Part shown: positions 1-11,392 of the stretch, piece by piece
Position numbering within the stretch: position 1 is the first letter of the stretch
Layout of the letters: the number at the start of each line of letters is the position of its first letter
From: Oegoconia quadripuncta
Lineage: Eukaryota > Arthropoda > Insecta > Lepidoptera > Autostichidae
DNA length: 64,000 nt
Assembly (NCBI GenBank): GCA_949316235.1
Contig: OX438754.1
Coordinates: 4,077,501 to 4,141,500, forward strand
Direction of reading: 5' to 3'
Notes under the pieces: model-generated
The model's database searches: none
What the model was told of the DNA's origin: nothing
Seen by the model: the letters and a program-made list of their open reading frames with translations, nothing else
Made by a program: the position numbers and the translations under genes

Positions 1-37
1 CCACGCGTCCATGATAGTAGGTAATCAGAATCCTCAC

Positions 38-500
38 AGTCGTTGATGTGTTCAGTGGAGCTCCGACTCTTTTGAATGCTGATAGCAAAGTCCGTCTCAT
101 TTTCGATGTGCAGACCTAATATTACTGTTAACGTCATCACCGCGCCATTTCCGGCGATACCAGCACCACCAGGACCCGCAGTCTCGACATAGATAGCAAC
201 GGATTTCGGTCGTTAACTCCTAACGATCTTATTCTAAATGTTATAGTGTTCATAATCATATCGGTTTTTGTTGAAAGCCTGAATCGTAGTTTCAATGGAT
301 TCTCCAATTAAAATAACATTGTTAGGACTTAGCGACCGAATTCGATAACATAACGATCGCTATCTATGTCGAGACTGCAGGCCCAGGTTTCCTTCCCATT
401 GCAAACCGCGTATTATGATAGTCATCGCTGACTAAATTATGAATTCTATCGCTAATTTATCGTTATCTACGACATATATATACAGTAGACTCCAACGTTT
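38..500 (+). repeat. Dispersed repeat, interrupted copy
   Basis: Blocks near 38-105 and 395-480 match 9085-9240 in the same order (gtcgttgatgtg, gcaaaccgcgtattatgat, atcgctaa-ttatcg-tatctacga). About 290 bp including a palindromic MITE separates the blocks here but not in the other copy. Family unknown. Confidence 0.7.
172..384. mobile_element. Palindromic MITE
   Basis: The ends GACCCGCAGTCTCGACATAG and its near-perfect inverse at 359-384 form about 25-bp terminal inverted repeats. Further inverse matching (cgaccgaa/ttcggtcg, gttaactcctaacgatc) extends inwards. No coding capacity. Confidence 0.75.
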
Positions 501-617
501 TGCAAGCCTGAAAATATTAAGAGAAACAATGTAGTTATTATGTTCACAGTCGTGGCAGTTTATTAGAGTACTATTGAACTTATATATTTAATATAATTGC
601 AAGAGCTATAATTTTTT

Positions 618-706
618 TTAATCGGGGAAATGCGTTACGCATACCGCTCGCCTGGGGGACGACGAGACGGTTATGTGGGACTCTTCCTGAAACCCACCAA
701 AGAATA
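618..706 (-). mobile_element. LINE 3'-UTR fragment
   Basis: Shares gcctgggggacg, gttatgtgggactc and similar blocks with the 3' region of the LINE remnant at 17290-17690. A shorter relative lies at 24176-24225. Confidence 0.5.
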
Positions 707-1900
707 AAGGTAGATTTGAGTTGAAATAAGTTGCGTTGGGGCTCTCTCCTGGAAAATCACTAAAATTGCCAAATGAAGTATTTAAATGCCACAGCTCAGC
801 GCCAATCTATGTATCGAATATTCGTAATATTATCGCCCTATGGAAAATCATAAAATAGGCCGTAAAAGATTCTTAAGGCTCATTATTTAAAGGCTCCACC
901 AAAGCCCATTGTTATAATCTATGGCTTTAACGCATGCTGAATTTGAAATCCTTCAAGATCTACACGGGCAATACATACACGCTTGAACTAAAGATAGCTT
1001 ACTAATTTTAGAAATTTAATATTGCTTGATGGATATTGAAGGTGGAACGTCTAACGGATGACTAGTAGGATTATTCCACCCTTTCCCTCAAACAAATGCT
1101 CATAAAATTTTAGGAATTTAAAGAATTGTAGATTACTATACCTTCCTTATGTACTATTAATATTAAGGAGGATTCTCCGCAAATAAAGAGTATTTTTAAT
1201 TGTGACCATTTTTCCTAGAATAGGATCGAACTGCTCGTGTAGAAATGTCCGAAAAGATCGTAATTTCGTTTAATATTCTATCGCGAATAAAGTAAATTCA
1301 CCACTTGTAGTGTGATTATGTTAATACTTGAAGTTTCGTCATAGTGAGTGAACCTGTACGAGCGTTGACCCTGGGCGCACACTAAGTGTTTCCTCCAATT
1401 ATTTTAATTGTGACGCTCTTCTGAACAAATGCCTCGTTTAATACGCGATGCACTTTAATATGCCGTCAAAAATCTAGATACAATGTTTACTTGATAATAT
1501 TCGACTAAACGAATCCCGTGTTCGTTCAACTCTAGCCACATTGTTTCCCGGGAACCGTCGTATCTTGTTTAGATTGCACCCGGGTTTGTGACGGCTAATT
1601 ATAAAATACCATCCGGGATATTTTTACCCCGTGTTTTGAGCTTCAGTTGGGTAGTAAGCTCAACTCTCTATACAAATGTAGAACATAATTTTAAATCATT
1701 AGAAATGAAATGTTTCGGATAAATAATCTTAATTTTTCATCGTAAAATTAGAACCATTTAAATATGGAAAACATATTAAAATAGATTTCCATTACCGATT
1801 TAAGGTATGGGGAGACTTCCTACAATCCTACAATTTTGGAATTTTCATGAGCAGGATGAATACACACAGACTTACAATATTAGAAACTGACAGAAGGAGT
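707..1900. other. No feature recognised
   Basis: AT-rich sequence with stops in all frames. A LINE-like tail may lie near 1805-1870, resembling 55830-55870 (agcaggatgaatac), but it is short. Confidence 0.4.
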
Positions 1901-1907
1901 ACGACCT

Positions 1908-2168
1908 GTTTGGTGTAGTGGTTAGAAACTCTGACCACTATACCAATAGGTCGCGGGTTCGAATCTCGCTAGGGGCATATGTTTGTATGATGAATATGGA
2001 CATGTACCCGAGTTATGGATGTTTTCATTTATAATAAGTATTTATTTACAAAAAAAAATATTTATGTAGTATATCAACCATCTGGTATCCACAATCCAAG
2101 TCTTTGCTTAAAGTGGAACGAGATAGCATTGTGTGCATGTCCAAGGATATTTATTATTATTTATTTAT
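1908..2168 (+). mobile_element. tRNA-headed SINE, family A
   Basis: The head has tRNA-like boxes: TGGTGTAGTGGTTAG (A-box-like) and GGGTTCGAATC (B box). It is followed by the family body tatgtttgtatgatgaatatg and the tccaaggatatttatta tail. Relatives are at 7666-7845, 42740-43370 and 61318-61545. Confidence 0.8.
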
Positions 2169-2529
2169 TTATTATATGGCTTGACCAATTTTCATATGAA
2201 AAAATAAGCTCCATTTAGGCTTTGGCGAATGGGCACTAGTAGCATGATAGGCGCGATAAACGTTTATGTAGCGCGAGAAAATATTTTTCCTGCTTATTCA
2301 CTTGGACGAAATATGCAACTATCCCACTCTCACACCTACGTCGCGCCCAACAAGCGATATTGTGCTACGGCTGGTTTATTAGATTATGAATTTGTTTACA
2401 CCTAATCTAATAAATCGTAAGTAATCTTAATAATACAAGAATAATTTATACTTAAAAGAACATATACCTACCATAAGCTGCAAGTTAGCCTAAGAGTTGC
2501 CTTTTGCGTATGTATATAAATTTTTGGTC

Positions 2530-2800
2530 TACTATTTGTGTGGTTTCGGCACGTAAAAATAATAGAACCAACCCGTCTCTTCCCGTGGGTATCGTAAAAT
2601 AAGACTAAGGGCCTTTCCACCAAAAAAACATCTTTAGATTTGCACGTTTTAATGGCGATGGGGTCACCCTCTGTCACGTGTATATTTCAGTATATTTCGT
2701 AAGGTGAACCGTGGATGTTGTTTCTTTAAACTCTAATGTTTGGAACACCCAAACACTCATGTTTGGGATATCTCTGACCACCCCATTTGGAATAAAGGTC
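2530..2800 (+). mobile_element. LINE-type 3' tail repeat, family X
   Basis: Shares acccgtctcttcccgtgggt, aaggtgaaccgtggatg, tgtttggaacaccc and accaccccatttgg with 43745-43990 (same strand) and with 46660-46760 and 56748-56950 (opposite strand). Probably the 3' end of a retroelement; the clade cannot be told. Confidence 0.65.
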
Positions 2801-2904
2801 GTGACGTTATGTATGTACTTTAATTATAATTCTGTGGGTGGATAGGTTTACTGTAATCGCAGGTATCATTCCACCACATCGTCATTTTTGAAAAAAAAAA
2901 GGTA

Positions 2905-3148
2905 ATATATTAGGTCCTTATTTATGAAATTGGCGTTTTGTATGAAGAATTTCATTAAGACTGTTTTCTCCATACAAACATTTTTGATTTTTTTTTGGGA
3001 ACGGCAAATCCAAATTTAGCTAAACTTTGTATTATTGGATAACATTAAGTTAAGTATAAACAGCGTTAATTTTTAAAAGTAATCGCTTTATAAAAGTTTC
3101 AGCAAATCTAAGAAATGATTATGAGAAGCACATGAAAAGAGCTCTGTT
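2905..3148 (+). repeat. Dispersed repeat, inverted partner of 18845-19090
   Basis: About 240 bp match the reverse complement of 18845-19090, from aggtccttatttatgaaattggc through ctttataaaagtttc. Non-coding. Confidence 0.75.
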
Positions 3149-3299
3149 CAATTTTTTTTATTGTGATTTAGCCCAGAAATTAAAAAATATTTCATGTGAA
3201 ACCTTGAAATAATATTCCATTTTCCAAATAAAAAACAAATTTAGCTTTGAAAATCGCAGGAATTGGTACATATGATTAACGAAGAAAAAACTCCAATTT

Positions 3300-3445
3300 C
3301 AATGGTAAAGACCCAATATAAAGCTAGCATTTTTCTCAGCCAATGCATCAGTATTTCCATTCAACGAAGTAATGCTACCAGTATTCTAGGTCTCCCACAT
3401 GATAGCGATCGACACGTTTTCCACCTCGCATTGACTTCGGACGGT
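3300..3445 (-). repeat. Degraded repeat, inverted partner of 9780-9890
   Basis: Reverse complement shares atcgctatcatgtgggag, ttgaatgg-aatactgatgc and ttggc--a with 9805-9880. Probably a decayed retroelement coding fragment. Confidence 0.55.
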
Positions 3446-3889
3446 AAACGGGTTTTGGAGCCTTAAGGTTGACTGGATTTCTCTAAAGTTTCTAGTTTTG
3501 TTTGATTTGTAATGGTATTTTGAGTTTTGATTAATTTGTTCAGATAATTTGTTTATTTGTAGTCTATCACGTAATTAATGTCGATGAAATAATTTGAATT
3601 ACCGCTGGAATGCAGTTTATTATGTAGTAGTTTATAGTATTTAAAATGTCATTTGTTCTAATTTTGTGATTTTGCTAATCGAGTTTCTTGCACTTCTTAA
3701 TTTGTAATTTAATGAATGAAAATGATTTTAATAATTCGTGGCGCAGTCGCTTTTCCAATTCGATTTTGATTAGCGAAGTGAAGCAATGTCTGGCGCGATC
3801 ACTGATTGGTTGGTTGACCACTGTTGTATTTTGAAACGAATGTGTCTGTGCTTGGAAGGACGCGTTAAATAATCGGTTCCAATTGTTGT

Positions 3890-3985
3890 CAATTGTAACC
3901 AATCATTAAGCCAAGTTTGTGGCCTACAGGGGCGGCTTTGAAACTTGACAGTCAGGTGGTCAGTAGTTCGCGTGGTGGTTTAAAA
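3890..3985 (+). repeat. Retroelement tail fragment
   Basis: Contains attaagcca, gtggcctacaggg-cggct and cttgacagtcaggtgg, shared with 45085-45165 (same strand) and 55545-55620 (opposite strand). Confidence 0.5.
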
Positions 3986-4451
3986 GCCACACCCTCTCCT
4001 GGTTTCATACACGAGACGAACAGTTCAAAATTCTCCTTTCACCAAGCTTGTACCCCAACATTCCGGACAAGTAAATCCGATGCTTTTTATCAAAACTTAC
4101 AGGATAATGTTTATGTTCGTTTTCTTTTGTGTACCGATATGCTTTTGCAATAAAGACAAAATTACAAACCTAGTATTTATACCAACAAAATTTCAAATCT
4201 TAACTAAAATTAAAAGGATACTCCGTTGTATTGGAAACTAGAGCTTAAGTTCCAGTCATGTAGCTCTAAATTCGATTTATACAACAATTATAAATGTTTT
4301 ACGAAGCGACAACGTTCTATCCGCGGAATTCTAAGAATTTCAATGAAATTTGATTACTGAATTTTGCAATGAATGTATAATTTTCACTTCAACATAAACA
4401 AGACAAGGCCGCTGTTAACAAGAATTCCTGTAATGTCACAATTATTAACTA

Positions 4452-4680
4452 CTAGTTTTCTGCCCGCGACTTCGAATGCGTAGAATAATTTTCACGCAGA
4501 AATTTGTTTATCCCGCGGGAACTACTCACTATATCGGGATAAAAAGTATCCTATGCCTTAATGCAGGGTATATTCTACCTATATACCAAATTTCATCCAA
4601 ATCCCTTCAGCCGTTTCGCCGTGATTGAGCAACAAACAAACAAACAAACATCTAATCTTTCGCATTTATAATATTAGTTA
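4452..4680 (-). mobile_element. Lep1-like non-autonomous Helitron
   Basis: Minus-strand copy of the family that starts TAATATTATAAATGCGAAAG and ends in GAAGTCGCGGGC-AAA-CTAGT, with a short GC-rich hairpin (cccgcggga) before the end. No coding capacity. Other copies: 7438-7663, 12262-12515, 14391-14610, 46196-46284, 55228-55530, 61058-61245. Assignment to Helitrons rests on the CTAGT end and the resemblance to Lep1. Confidence 0.65.
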
Positions 4681-4794
4681 GATTATTGAAGGTGTAATAG
4701 ACGCTTCTAGCTAGCTGAGACGATTCTATTCTATGTCTATGTATACTTATATAGGTTGCGGACTCTCCTAGTATAGGCATTAGTCTCCATGGTA

Positions 4795-4990
4795 GTGGAT
4801 CATTGTTTTCTCTTTATTGCACAAGAAATACAAACAGATTACAGTTAGAAAATGTGTACAAAGGTCTCTTCCAGCAACCCTTGTGAAGCGATGTAGTTTT
4901 AAAAAAAATAACATGTTGACTATCAATAAGTGATATTTTTGTATCCTACATTGAATAAAATATTTTTGATTTTGATTTTTTTTGATTTTG
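4795..4990 (+). mobile_element. LINE 3' tail
   Basis: Shares tgaagcgatgtagtttt, aataacatgttgact and tgtatcctacattgaataaaat with 53930-54020. Ends in a (GATTTT)n-type tail typical of these non-LTR elements. Confidence 0.7.
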
Positions 4991-5212
4991 ACCCTACTGG
5001 AGGTTAGAAAACGTTTCTAACCTCCAGTAACCAGTAGGTGTAACGACACGGGAGGGGGAACAAATGAAAAAGTGGAACCAAAATATTATATACGCAGTTA
5101 ATAATAGATACTTATGAAACTATTATCTGTATTAGTCTAAGCTTAGGTATGGTATACTGCAGTAAAACTACTTGTGATCATGTGATGAAAATAAATTAAT
5201 TTTAATTTATTT

Positions 5213-5640
5213 ATTCTAATTAACTCCCAACGATGTAGTGGTAGAGCCACGCTGTAAGCTATTAGCTTGCAGCATGAATAGGCCGGCTCGACCGGGGAAG
5301 TACCACCCTCTCGTAGAAGACCGACGTCTGAGTAGTGGTATTTTGCCACTGCGCTTCGTCCGGTGAGCGAGGGCGCCGGAGGCCCACCTTCCAGTCTCTC
5401 TCCAGAATGGTAGCGGTATTTAAAGAGTTAGTACCCCAGGAGGGTACCAGCACTGCTGGAGAATCCCTCATCGCTCAGGCTGCCCTACTTATTCCGGGGT
5501 GGACACCTTCCTCAAAGGCCGGCAACGCATCTGTGACCCTTTTGGTGTTGCGGGTGCCCATGGGCGGCGGTGATTGCTTTCCATCAGGTGACCCGCATGC
5601 TCGTTTGCCGACCTCTCAAATAAAAAAAATAAAAAAAACG
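5213..5640 (+). mobile_element. Dispersed non-LTR/SINE-like repeat with A-rich tail
   Basis: The 3' part (5500-5640) contains ctcaaaggccggcaacgca, cccatgggcggcggtgattg and ctcgtttgccg, ending in AATAAAAAAA. The same block occurs at 16705-16930 (minus) and 56060-56195. The 5' part (5213-5500) is GC-richer and matches nothing else here. Open frames across it look fortuitous. Confidence 0.6.
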
Positions 5641-5899
5641 AAAAATGACGGGTGTTATAGGTTTCATGGTGTCGTGTGTGTCCCCAGATTTTGTCCGGAT
5701 ATATCTCTTTAAAGCGTACAATGCTCTACGTATCCAATATAATGTTTCCTCCGTGTTTAGGGCTCTGTTCCGCCTCCCTCGCTATTGTAGCGTATCTGGA
5801 ATGTTTGCCGATGCCAGCGTGGATGATTTCCATGCTTTGATGCGCAAAAAGAGTGCGTCAACGGTACGGAGAGTGAGCGGGAGCTCTAATTGAGTGTTA

Positions 5900-6785
5900 G
5901 GGATGGTGGGAGACAGATGGTGGGACTTTCTTCTGGTCGGCAGATTCGTCGAACTTCACTTTCTGAGGCCTCGATGAGCTTGCGGGCAGAGGGTGAGTGA
6001 AGTCTCAGATAATTTATTTTAAATTAATTAATTTTGTTAAATTAGGTATAATAAGTAAGTAAAATTTGTACACCAATGGACTGTATTTGTCTGAAGTAAA
6101 ATATTTTTTTATTTTTTTTTTAATGCGTGGACCGATTTGAGTGCAGTTTTATCACATACTAAAGACTAAAAGTTTGATGAAAAACAGTCAAGCCGTTTCG
6201 TAGATATTTATTTTCGTAGTCTGTAAAATATGTTATGCATAAAAAAAAAAAAAAAAAAAAAATATGTGTCTATGGGTCTTAGTTGCCTGAAAATAAATGA
6301 TTTATTATTATTAGCTTTTAACACAGTTTTGGTTATCATGGTCTTTCTGGCGCTTTCAATTTTTTTAATATTTTTAATTAAGATTGAACTATAGTATGTT
6401 CTTAACCATGTTTAACGGAAATTGGCTTTATAACTTCTCAGGCTTTCCTCAATTTTCAATTTATAGCAATACCCTGTTTAGGTATACAATTAACAACGTC
6501 ATGTAAATTTAATGTAAGATAGTTTCTAAACAGAAAATAGTTTTCGATTGATGAAGTCATTAATCATGTCAGAATCCCTAGACTGTTGATGTGTATTTTA
6601 GGAGCCATGCATGGGATACTTTTTCAACGGTTTTGTTCCGTTATCGCGTCGATTACGCTCTATTAAACCTGAAAGTTTCTCAAAATATGCTTTGTAACTG
6701 TTTACTTAAGTTGTATGTTAAGTGTAAGGTTTAGTTCGATTGTTACGTGTAGGCACGTAAGTATGGAGAAAACTACTTTTTGATG
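5900..6785. other. No gene recognised
   Basis: AT-rich intergenic DNA apart from the poly(A) run. A stretch near 6110-6235 (cgatttgagtgcag, aaagactaaaag) resembles 58215-58265 and may be a further dispersed repeat. Confidence 0.4.
6241..6263 (+). repeat. Poly(A) run
   Basis: An uninterrupted A tract. It could be the tail of a retroelement, but the upstream sequence is not recognisable. Confidence 0.8.
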
Positions 6786-6789
6786 GTTA

Positions 6790-7045
6790 ATAACATCTTG
6801 GCTGACATAGCCCAGCCGATTAGAGGGTTCAACCCGCTGACAATGGACAGGGCACATAGCTCGAAAAATTAAAGTTCTCGAGTGGAGACCACGCAGCGTA
6901 GGATGTCCACACATTCACAAGGTGGACAGACGACCTGGTTAATGTCGCGGGAAATCGCTGGATGCGGGCCGCTTTCGACTGGCCACTCTAGAATTCAATG
7001 GGGGAGGCCTATGATCAGTGAATGTCCTGTGGCTGATGTGATGAT
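6790..7045 (+). pseudogene. Decayed non-LTR retrotransposon C-terminal fragment
   Basis: Broken frames translate to pieces such as RPRSVGCP, VDRRPG and KSLDAGRF, resembling the end of RTE-like reverse transcriptases in Lepidoptera (a GRP-RRW-DDL---AG--W pattern). Stops and frameshifts interrupt it. A sister fragment on the opposite strand is at 41430-41850. Confidence 0.55.
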
Positions 7046-7437
7046 GAATAACTTCTTTTGTTTCTTCAATATATATTTTGTTTCATCGTTTTGATCACAC
7101 TTAACAGTAGAGCAGGGGAGGTAAACCTAGCTTAGACACTGGAAGTATCACCATCTATCTTAATACCTTTTAATCAAATACACATCATAAACTGCAATAT
7201 TTTGTAAGATTTTATAATTGGTTAATTTATAACTTTTTATTACCCGACAGCCCTAGAAAGGAGGGTAATGTTTTTCGAGTGTATGCATGTATGTAAGTAG
7301 GTATATTACATACATACATATGTAAATATAGATTTCTGTTACCTCCTTTAGCATAAATGCCTTGACCTACTTTGAAGTGCACGGTGTGGTTCGATTCGTC
7401 TTGATTTCCAGATTCAACATGGCGCCCGCAAAATCAA

Positions 7438-7663
7438 CTAATATTATAAATGCGAAAGTTTAGATGCTTGTTTGTTTGTGGCTCAATCACGACAAAACGG
7501 GTTGACGGATTTGAATAAAATTTGGTATGTAGGTAGAATATACACTGGATTAAAACATAGGATACTTTTTATCCTGATAAAGTGAGTAGTTCCCGCGGGA
7601 TAAACAAATTACCGCGAGAGATAAATATATACGCACAGGCGAAGCCGCGGGCGGAAAGCTAGT
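7438..7663 (+). mobile_element. Lep1-like non-autonomous Helitron
   Basis: Full-looking copy: starts ctaatattataaatgcgaaag, contains gctcaatcacgacaaaacgg and gtagttcccgcgggataaac, and ends gccgcgggcggaaagctagt. Confidence 0.7.
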
Positions 7664-7665
7664 AA

Positions 7666-7845
7666 TAAATAAATAAATAAATATCCTTGGACATACATAC
7701 AGCGCCATCTAGTTCCATAGTAAGCAACTATAGGCTTGTGTTGTGGATATCCGATATACCTACCCGAAATACTTATTATAAATGAAAACATCCATTCACC
7801 ACCCAAACATATGCCCCTAGCGGGATTCGAACCCGAATTTTTTAT
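7666..7845 (-). mobile_element. SINE family A, minus strand
   Basis: The tail gatatttattta is at the left, the body gccatctagttcc/gtaagcaactat in the middle, and the B-box region cctagcgggattcgaaccc at the right. The tRNA head is truncated after the B box. It directly abuts the Helitron-like copy. Confidence 0.75.
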
Positions 7846-8248
7846 GCGAATACATAATATTCTGTCGGGTTTTTTGAATTTTAAATATTGAAATAATTTT
7901 TTATATTACTTCTCACGTAAATAGAGTTGAAAGCGCACAGCACGCCGCCCGTAGCGTATTGTGACGTTGACGAAATGTGACTATTGCAAAATGCTGACAT
8001 TTTTAATTTAGCTCGACTTCATTCCTTCACACCCAGCTTCGGAAAAATAATTAAAATGCGACGCCAGACGACTTATAATTATACATTCAAATTAACCACG
8101 TCGTTTATAAAACAATTAGCTAAAAGGCTGAGTCAAATGAATAATTAAAATCTTGGATTTGTCGTTTTGAAAACGGAAAAGTCTCAAGCTTATAAATAAA
8201 GAAGTGGGCCGCTTCTTACCAATATTATAGAATCAAATTACACAATAT

Positions 8249-8580
8249 CCGCCTTCGTGGCTTAATGTAAACAACATAAAGTCTATGAATCGGAGGTCGC
8301 GGATTCCATCCCCAGCGGGGCACATGTTTAGTACTTGGTTGGTTTAGGCATTTTAAATGTCCGCCTGGCTAGCTACCACCATCTTCTCTAAGTCTGTCGC
8401 CAAACCCTAATGTTAATAGCACATCGGAACACGACAGTTCCGATTGTCAGAGATAAGATAGCCAGCCCCCCAAATAAGTTGGAGTTTCCGAGTCAGCACG
8501 CTTCCACCTTCCGGCCTCATCTTCACTAAACATCAGGTATGATTTAGGTCAAGTAATAGCCCTTTGTGCACAAAAAGAAA
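8249..8580 (+). mobile_element. tRNA-headed SINE, family B
   Basis: Starts cgccttcgtggcttaatgtaa; the B-box-like region is ggattccatccccagcgggg. Body: aatgtccgcctggctagctaccacc, gataagatagccagtcccccaaat and tcttcact-aacatcaggt. A-rich tail after gtgcacaaaaa. About ten full or partial copies are in the window. Confidence 0.8.
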
Positions 8581-9059
8581 TTCTTAAAGAAGACTGAAGA
8601 CAACGGCTACAGAATGTAACAGAAATCTACCATATTATATATGTCGGAGATGGGTGTAGGCGTTGCGAGCGACCGGGACGGTGCCAGTTGCGTGTTAAAG
8701 GGTTGCTACGGCAATGGCGACATTATTACAAGCTACTATAGGCGAATAGGATATCACAATAGCACTAGGAATTTTACAGAACGAGCTTATGGTCTGCCTC
8801 TGATGGAACACGAACCCGATTACCTTAAATCTTTAGGGAGGCAATTACATACCATTTACTCGCGCACAAACAACAACATTAAATTATGACCATGAAACCT
8901 GAGATGCTTACCGGTGAACGGAAAACCTTTGCATGCCCCTCACGCCATCCAACTTGGCCTCGCATGCAGTCTGTGGAATTCAACGTAGCTAGTCTACAAT
9001 TCCTCCTTGCTCAAATTCCATGATCAACTTCTTATTAAGTAACTACTCACCGGATTCTT
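8581..9059. other. No gene recognised
   Basis: Contains an 82-codon plus-strand frame at 8641-8889 with no recognisable domain. It reads like unconstrained sequence and no splice or promoter signal supports it. Confidence 0.35.
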
Positions 9060-9260
9060 CCAAGCGTCGGTGATAATGGTAATGTCACTCACGGTCGTTG
9101 ATGTGCTAAGTGGTGGTCCATCTCCTTCGACGGCTGGTGGCAAAGTCTATATCATTTTCGTCCATAGCAAACCGCGTATTATGATAATCATTTGACCGTT
9201 GTGAATTCCATCGCTAACTTATCGCTATCTACGATATATACATACATTCGAAAAATATTA
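9060..9260 (+). repeat. Dispersed repeat, uninterrupted copy
   Basis: Matches the two outer blocks of 38-500 without the insertion found there. Confidence 0.7.
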
Positions 9261-9754
9261 CTTTCCTTTCTGGGGCAGTCGGTCACAAAGCTATTCTGGC
9301 AACTGATTGTCCACTTTTACATATTCACTTATTATTATTTTTGTACTCTTCCCCCTTTGACTCTTACGACATTAATAGATTCAATGCTTTTGGTATAACT
9401 TCACCGTAGAATCTGTGAAATACTTTTGATATCAAACATCGCGGTAGTCAGTGACATCTTCTGAACAAAAATAACAAACTTATTCGAAATCGAACACCAC
9501 AACCAGAGTTCCCTCGGAAACCTTCCAACATCGAATCGAATTCCTAACAATTGTGAATTCACGGCTAGATTTGTTATCACTATTGTAATATAAATTTTAC
9601 AATATATTATTATTTACCTATTTATTACTGAAAAAATAGGTAGGTACTATGTAATTTGGATCATAAATAGTAACATAAAATATACTATTAAAATATTATT
9701 TACTAATAAAACAAATTAAACCCGAAGAAAACTAATCAAACGAAAGACTCCAAA

Positions 9755-9990
9755 ACGTGTATTCAGCCCCGAAATCTAACCAAGGTGGAAATCCTGTTCA
9801 AGATCGCTATCATGTGGGAGACCCAGAATGCTGGCAGCATTACCTCATTGAATGGCAATACTGATGCGTTGGCCAATGTAAACGCCAGCTCTACAATCGC
9901 CGGATACCTCAATAAGGCGAGTTGCTAAATCCTTAAATAGCATTCGAGCTTCAGGTCTCTACGAACCCAAGGTCTCCGCACCAAAAGGCG
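9755..9990 (+). repeat. Degraded retroelement fragment
   Basis: Its left part is the inverse of 3300-3445. GC-richer than its surroundings, with no intact frame. Confidence 0.45.
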
Positions 9991-10064
9991 CAAAATCTTC
10001 CATCTCCCAGGGTTGAATATGTGCACCGCTTGCAGCTTTCCACAATGGCTGCAGCCGCTCCCAC

Positions 10065-10592
10065 ACACATAGAAGAATCACTATTACTGGACCTTACTGA
10101 GCGCCAATTTAAAAATAAAATTAAGAAAAACTTTATTGGAAAAGCCTATATAAATGATAAAAATGCCTGGCCCAATAACTTATTATAAAGATGACAATGC
10201 CCCTATACAGCAGCTAACTAGTTTAATAAGCTTTTATTCTTATTTTTATTTCTTTATTTAATGATTAATACATAAGCTTGATAATGCCTCTATACAGCAG
10301 CTATTTATTATGTTATTTGAATATTATATTGTACCTACTTGATAATTACTCTATACAGCAGCTATTTATTATGTTATTTGATTATTTTATTGTATTTACT
10401 TGACAATGCCTCTCGACAGTAGCTTAGCTTATGAGATAATTGACAATGCCCCTGTACAGCAGCTTAACTTCGTTTATTTTTAAATAGGTACCTTATATAA
10501 TTGTCATGAATTGTACTATTTATGTATGTTGACGTGACGTGACGTGTCCAAGTGCTCTAATTGAAGTTTATGGAAATAAAGAATTATGCTAA
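10065..10592 (+). pseudogene. LINE 3' end: ORF tail plus repeated 3' UTR
   Basis: At 10075-10190 a frame reads LTERQFKNKIKKNFIGKAY and NDKNAW, the typical C-terminus of CR1/Jockey-like LINE reverse transcriptases, ending in TAA. The 3' UTR holds five copies of a motif close to TTGACAATGCCTCTATACAGCAGCTA spelled with variation, starting near 10191, 10276, 10338, 10399 and 10440. A single copy is at 45990. It ends in AATAAAGAATTATGC and an A run. Confidence 0.65.
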
Positions 10593-10679
10593 AAAAAAAT
10601 GAGACGGCGCAACTGTGTCAACACAAGTGGCATCCCATACCAGGTTCATTCCATTTCTCCGTGGAATAAGCGTCATTTC

Positions 10680-11392
10680 TCTCTCTCTCTTTCTATCGTC
10701 ACGTATCGAAGACGGCCGGCACATGCCGCGGATATCAATACAATCTTTGTTTTACAAAAACGAGCCGTTCGCGCAATTTATCAATTGAGACCTGCAGTGT
10801 CACTTAGAGACAGATTTAAAGAGTATAATATTCTAACCTTTTCGTCACAGTACATTTTTGAAAATCTAATATATGTCAAAAAAAATATAGCATCATTTAG
10901 GAAAAATAGTGATAAACATGATGTCAATACAAGAAATAAAGATAAACTTGCAGGTCACATAAGTCGCCTCCACAAAGTCAGTAATTCATTCAAAGGGTTA
11001 TGTATACGCTTTTTCAATAAAGTTCCTGTTGATATACAAAATCTTCCTTTCAATAAATTTAAAGATACTATAAAACAGAAACTTATTAAGAAAGCATATT
11101 ATAAAATATCAGATTATTTAGATTATAAACAATCATGGACATAACCAGCCCGTTCGCATAACCAGGCTATTTCACAATTAATAATGAAATATTATAATAT
11201 AAAGTAATAATTTTGTAATATAACAACCTTTTTTTAAAAGAGCGACCTCTCGAGTTTCTTGCTTGTTCTTCTCAGGGGAAAATTGCCTTTTGAACAAGCA
11301 GTAGCTTTAAAAATGTAAAATCTGACTATTTTAAGTGTACCCTGTGTACCTACAAAATAAAGCATTTTTTGATTTTGATTTTGATTTTGATT
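10680..11392 (+). pseudogene. LINE C-terminal fragment with 3' UTR
   Basis: The frame to 11144 encodes about 150 recognisable residues: [24 protein letters not shown] and a C-terminal KAYYKISDYL, the usual end of a CR1/Jockey-like reverse transcriptase ORF. Everything upstream (endonuclease, RT core) is missing, so this is a 5'-truncated insertion. The 3' UTR (11145-11392) ends in AATAAAGCATT and a (GATTTT)n tail; its last 160 bp recur inverted at 47595-47725. The reading frame is intact to its stop, suggesting moderate age. Confidence 0.75.

Noticed and set aside
1..10. ccacgcgtcc resembles a cDNA cloning adaptor
   Set aside because: Ten bases at an arbitrary window edge; no adaptor continuation and the sequence runs on as genomic repeat. 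Chance is adequate unless this is a contig end.
5335..5712. 125-codon frame
   Set aside because: It translates a dispersed repeat through its A-rich tail.
8641..8889. 82-codon plus-strand frame as a gene
   Set aside because: No recognisable domain, no splice or promoter support, and transposon debris on both sides.
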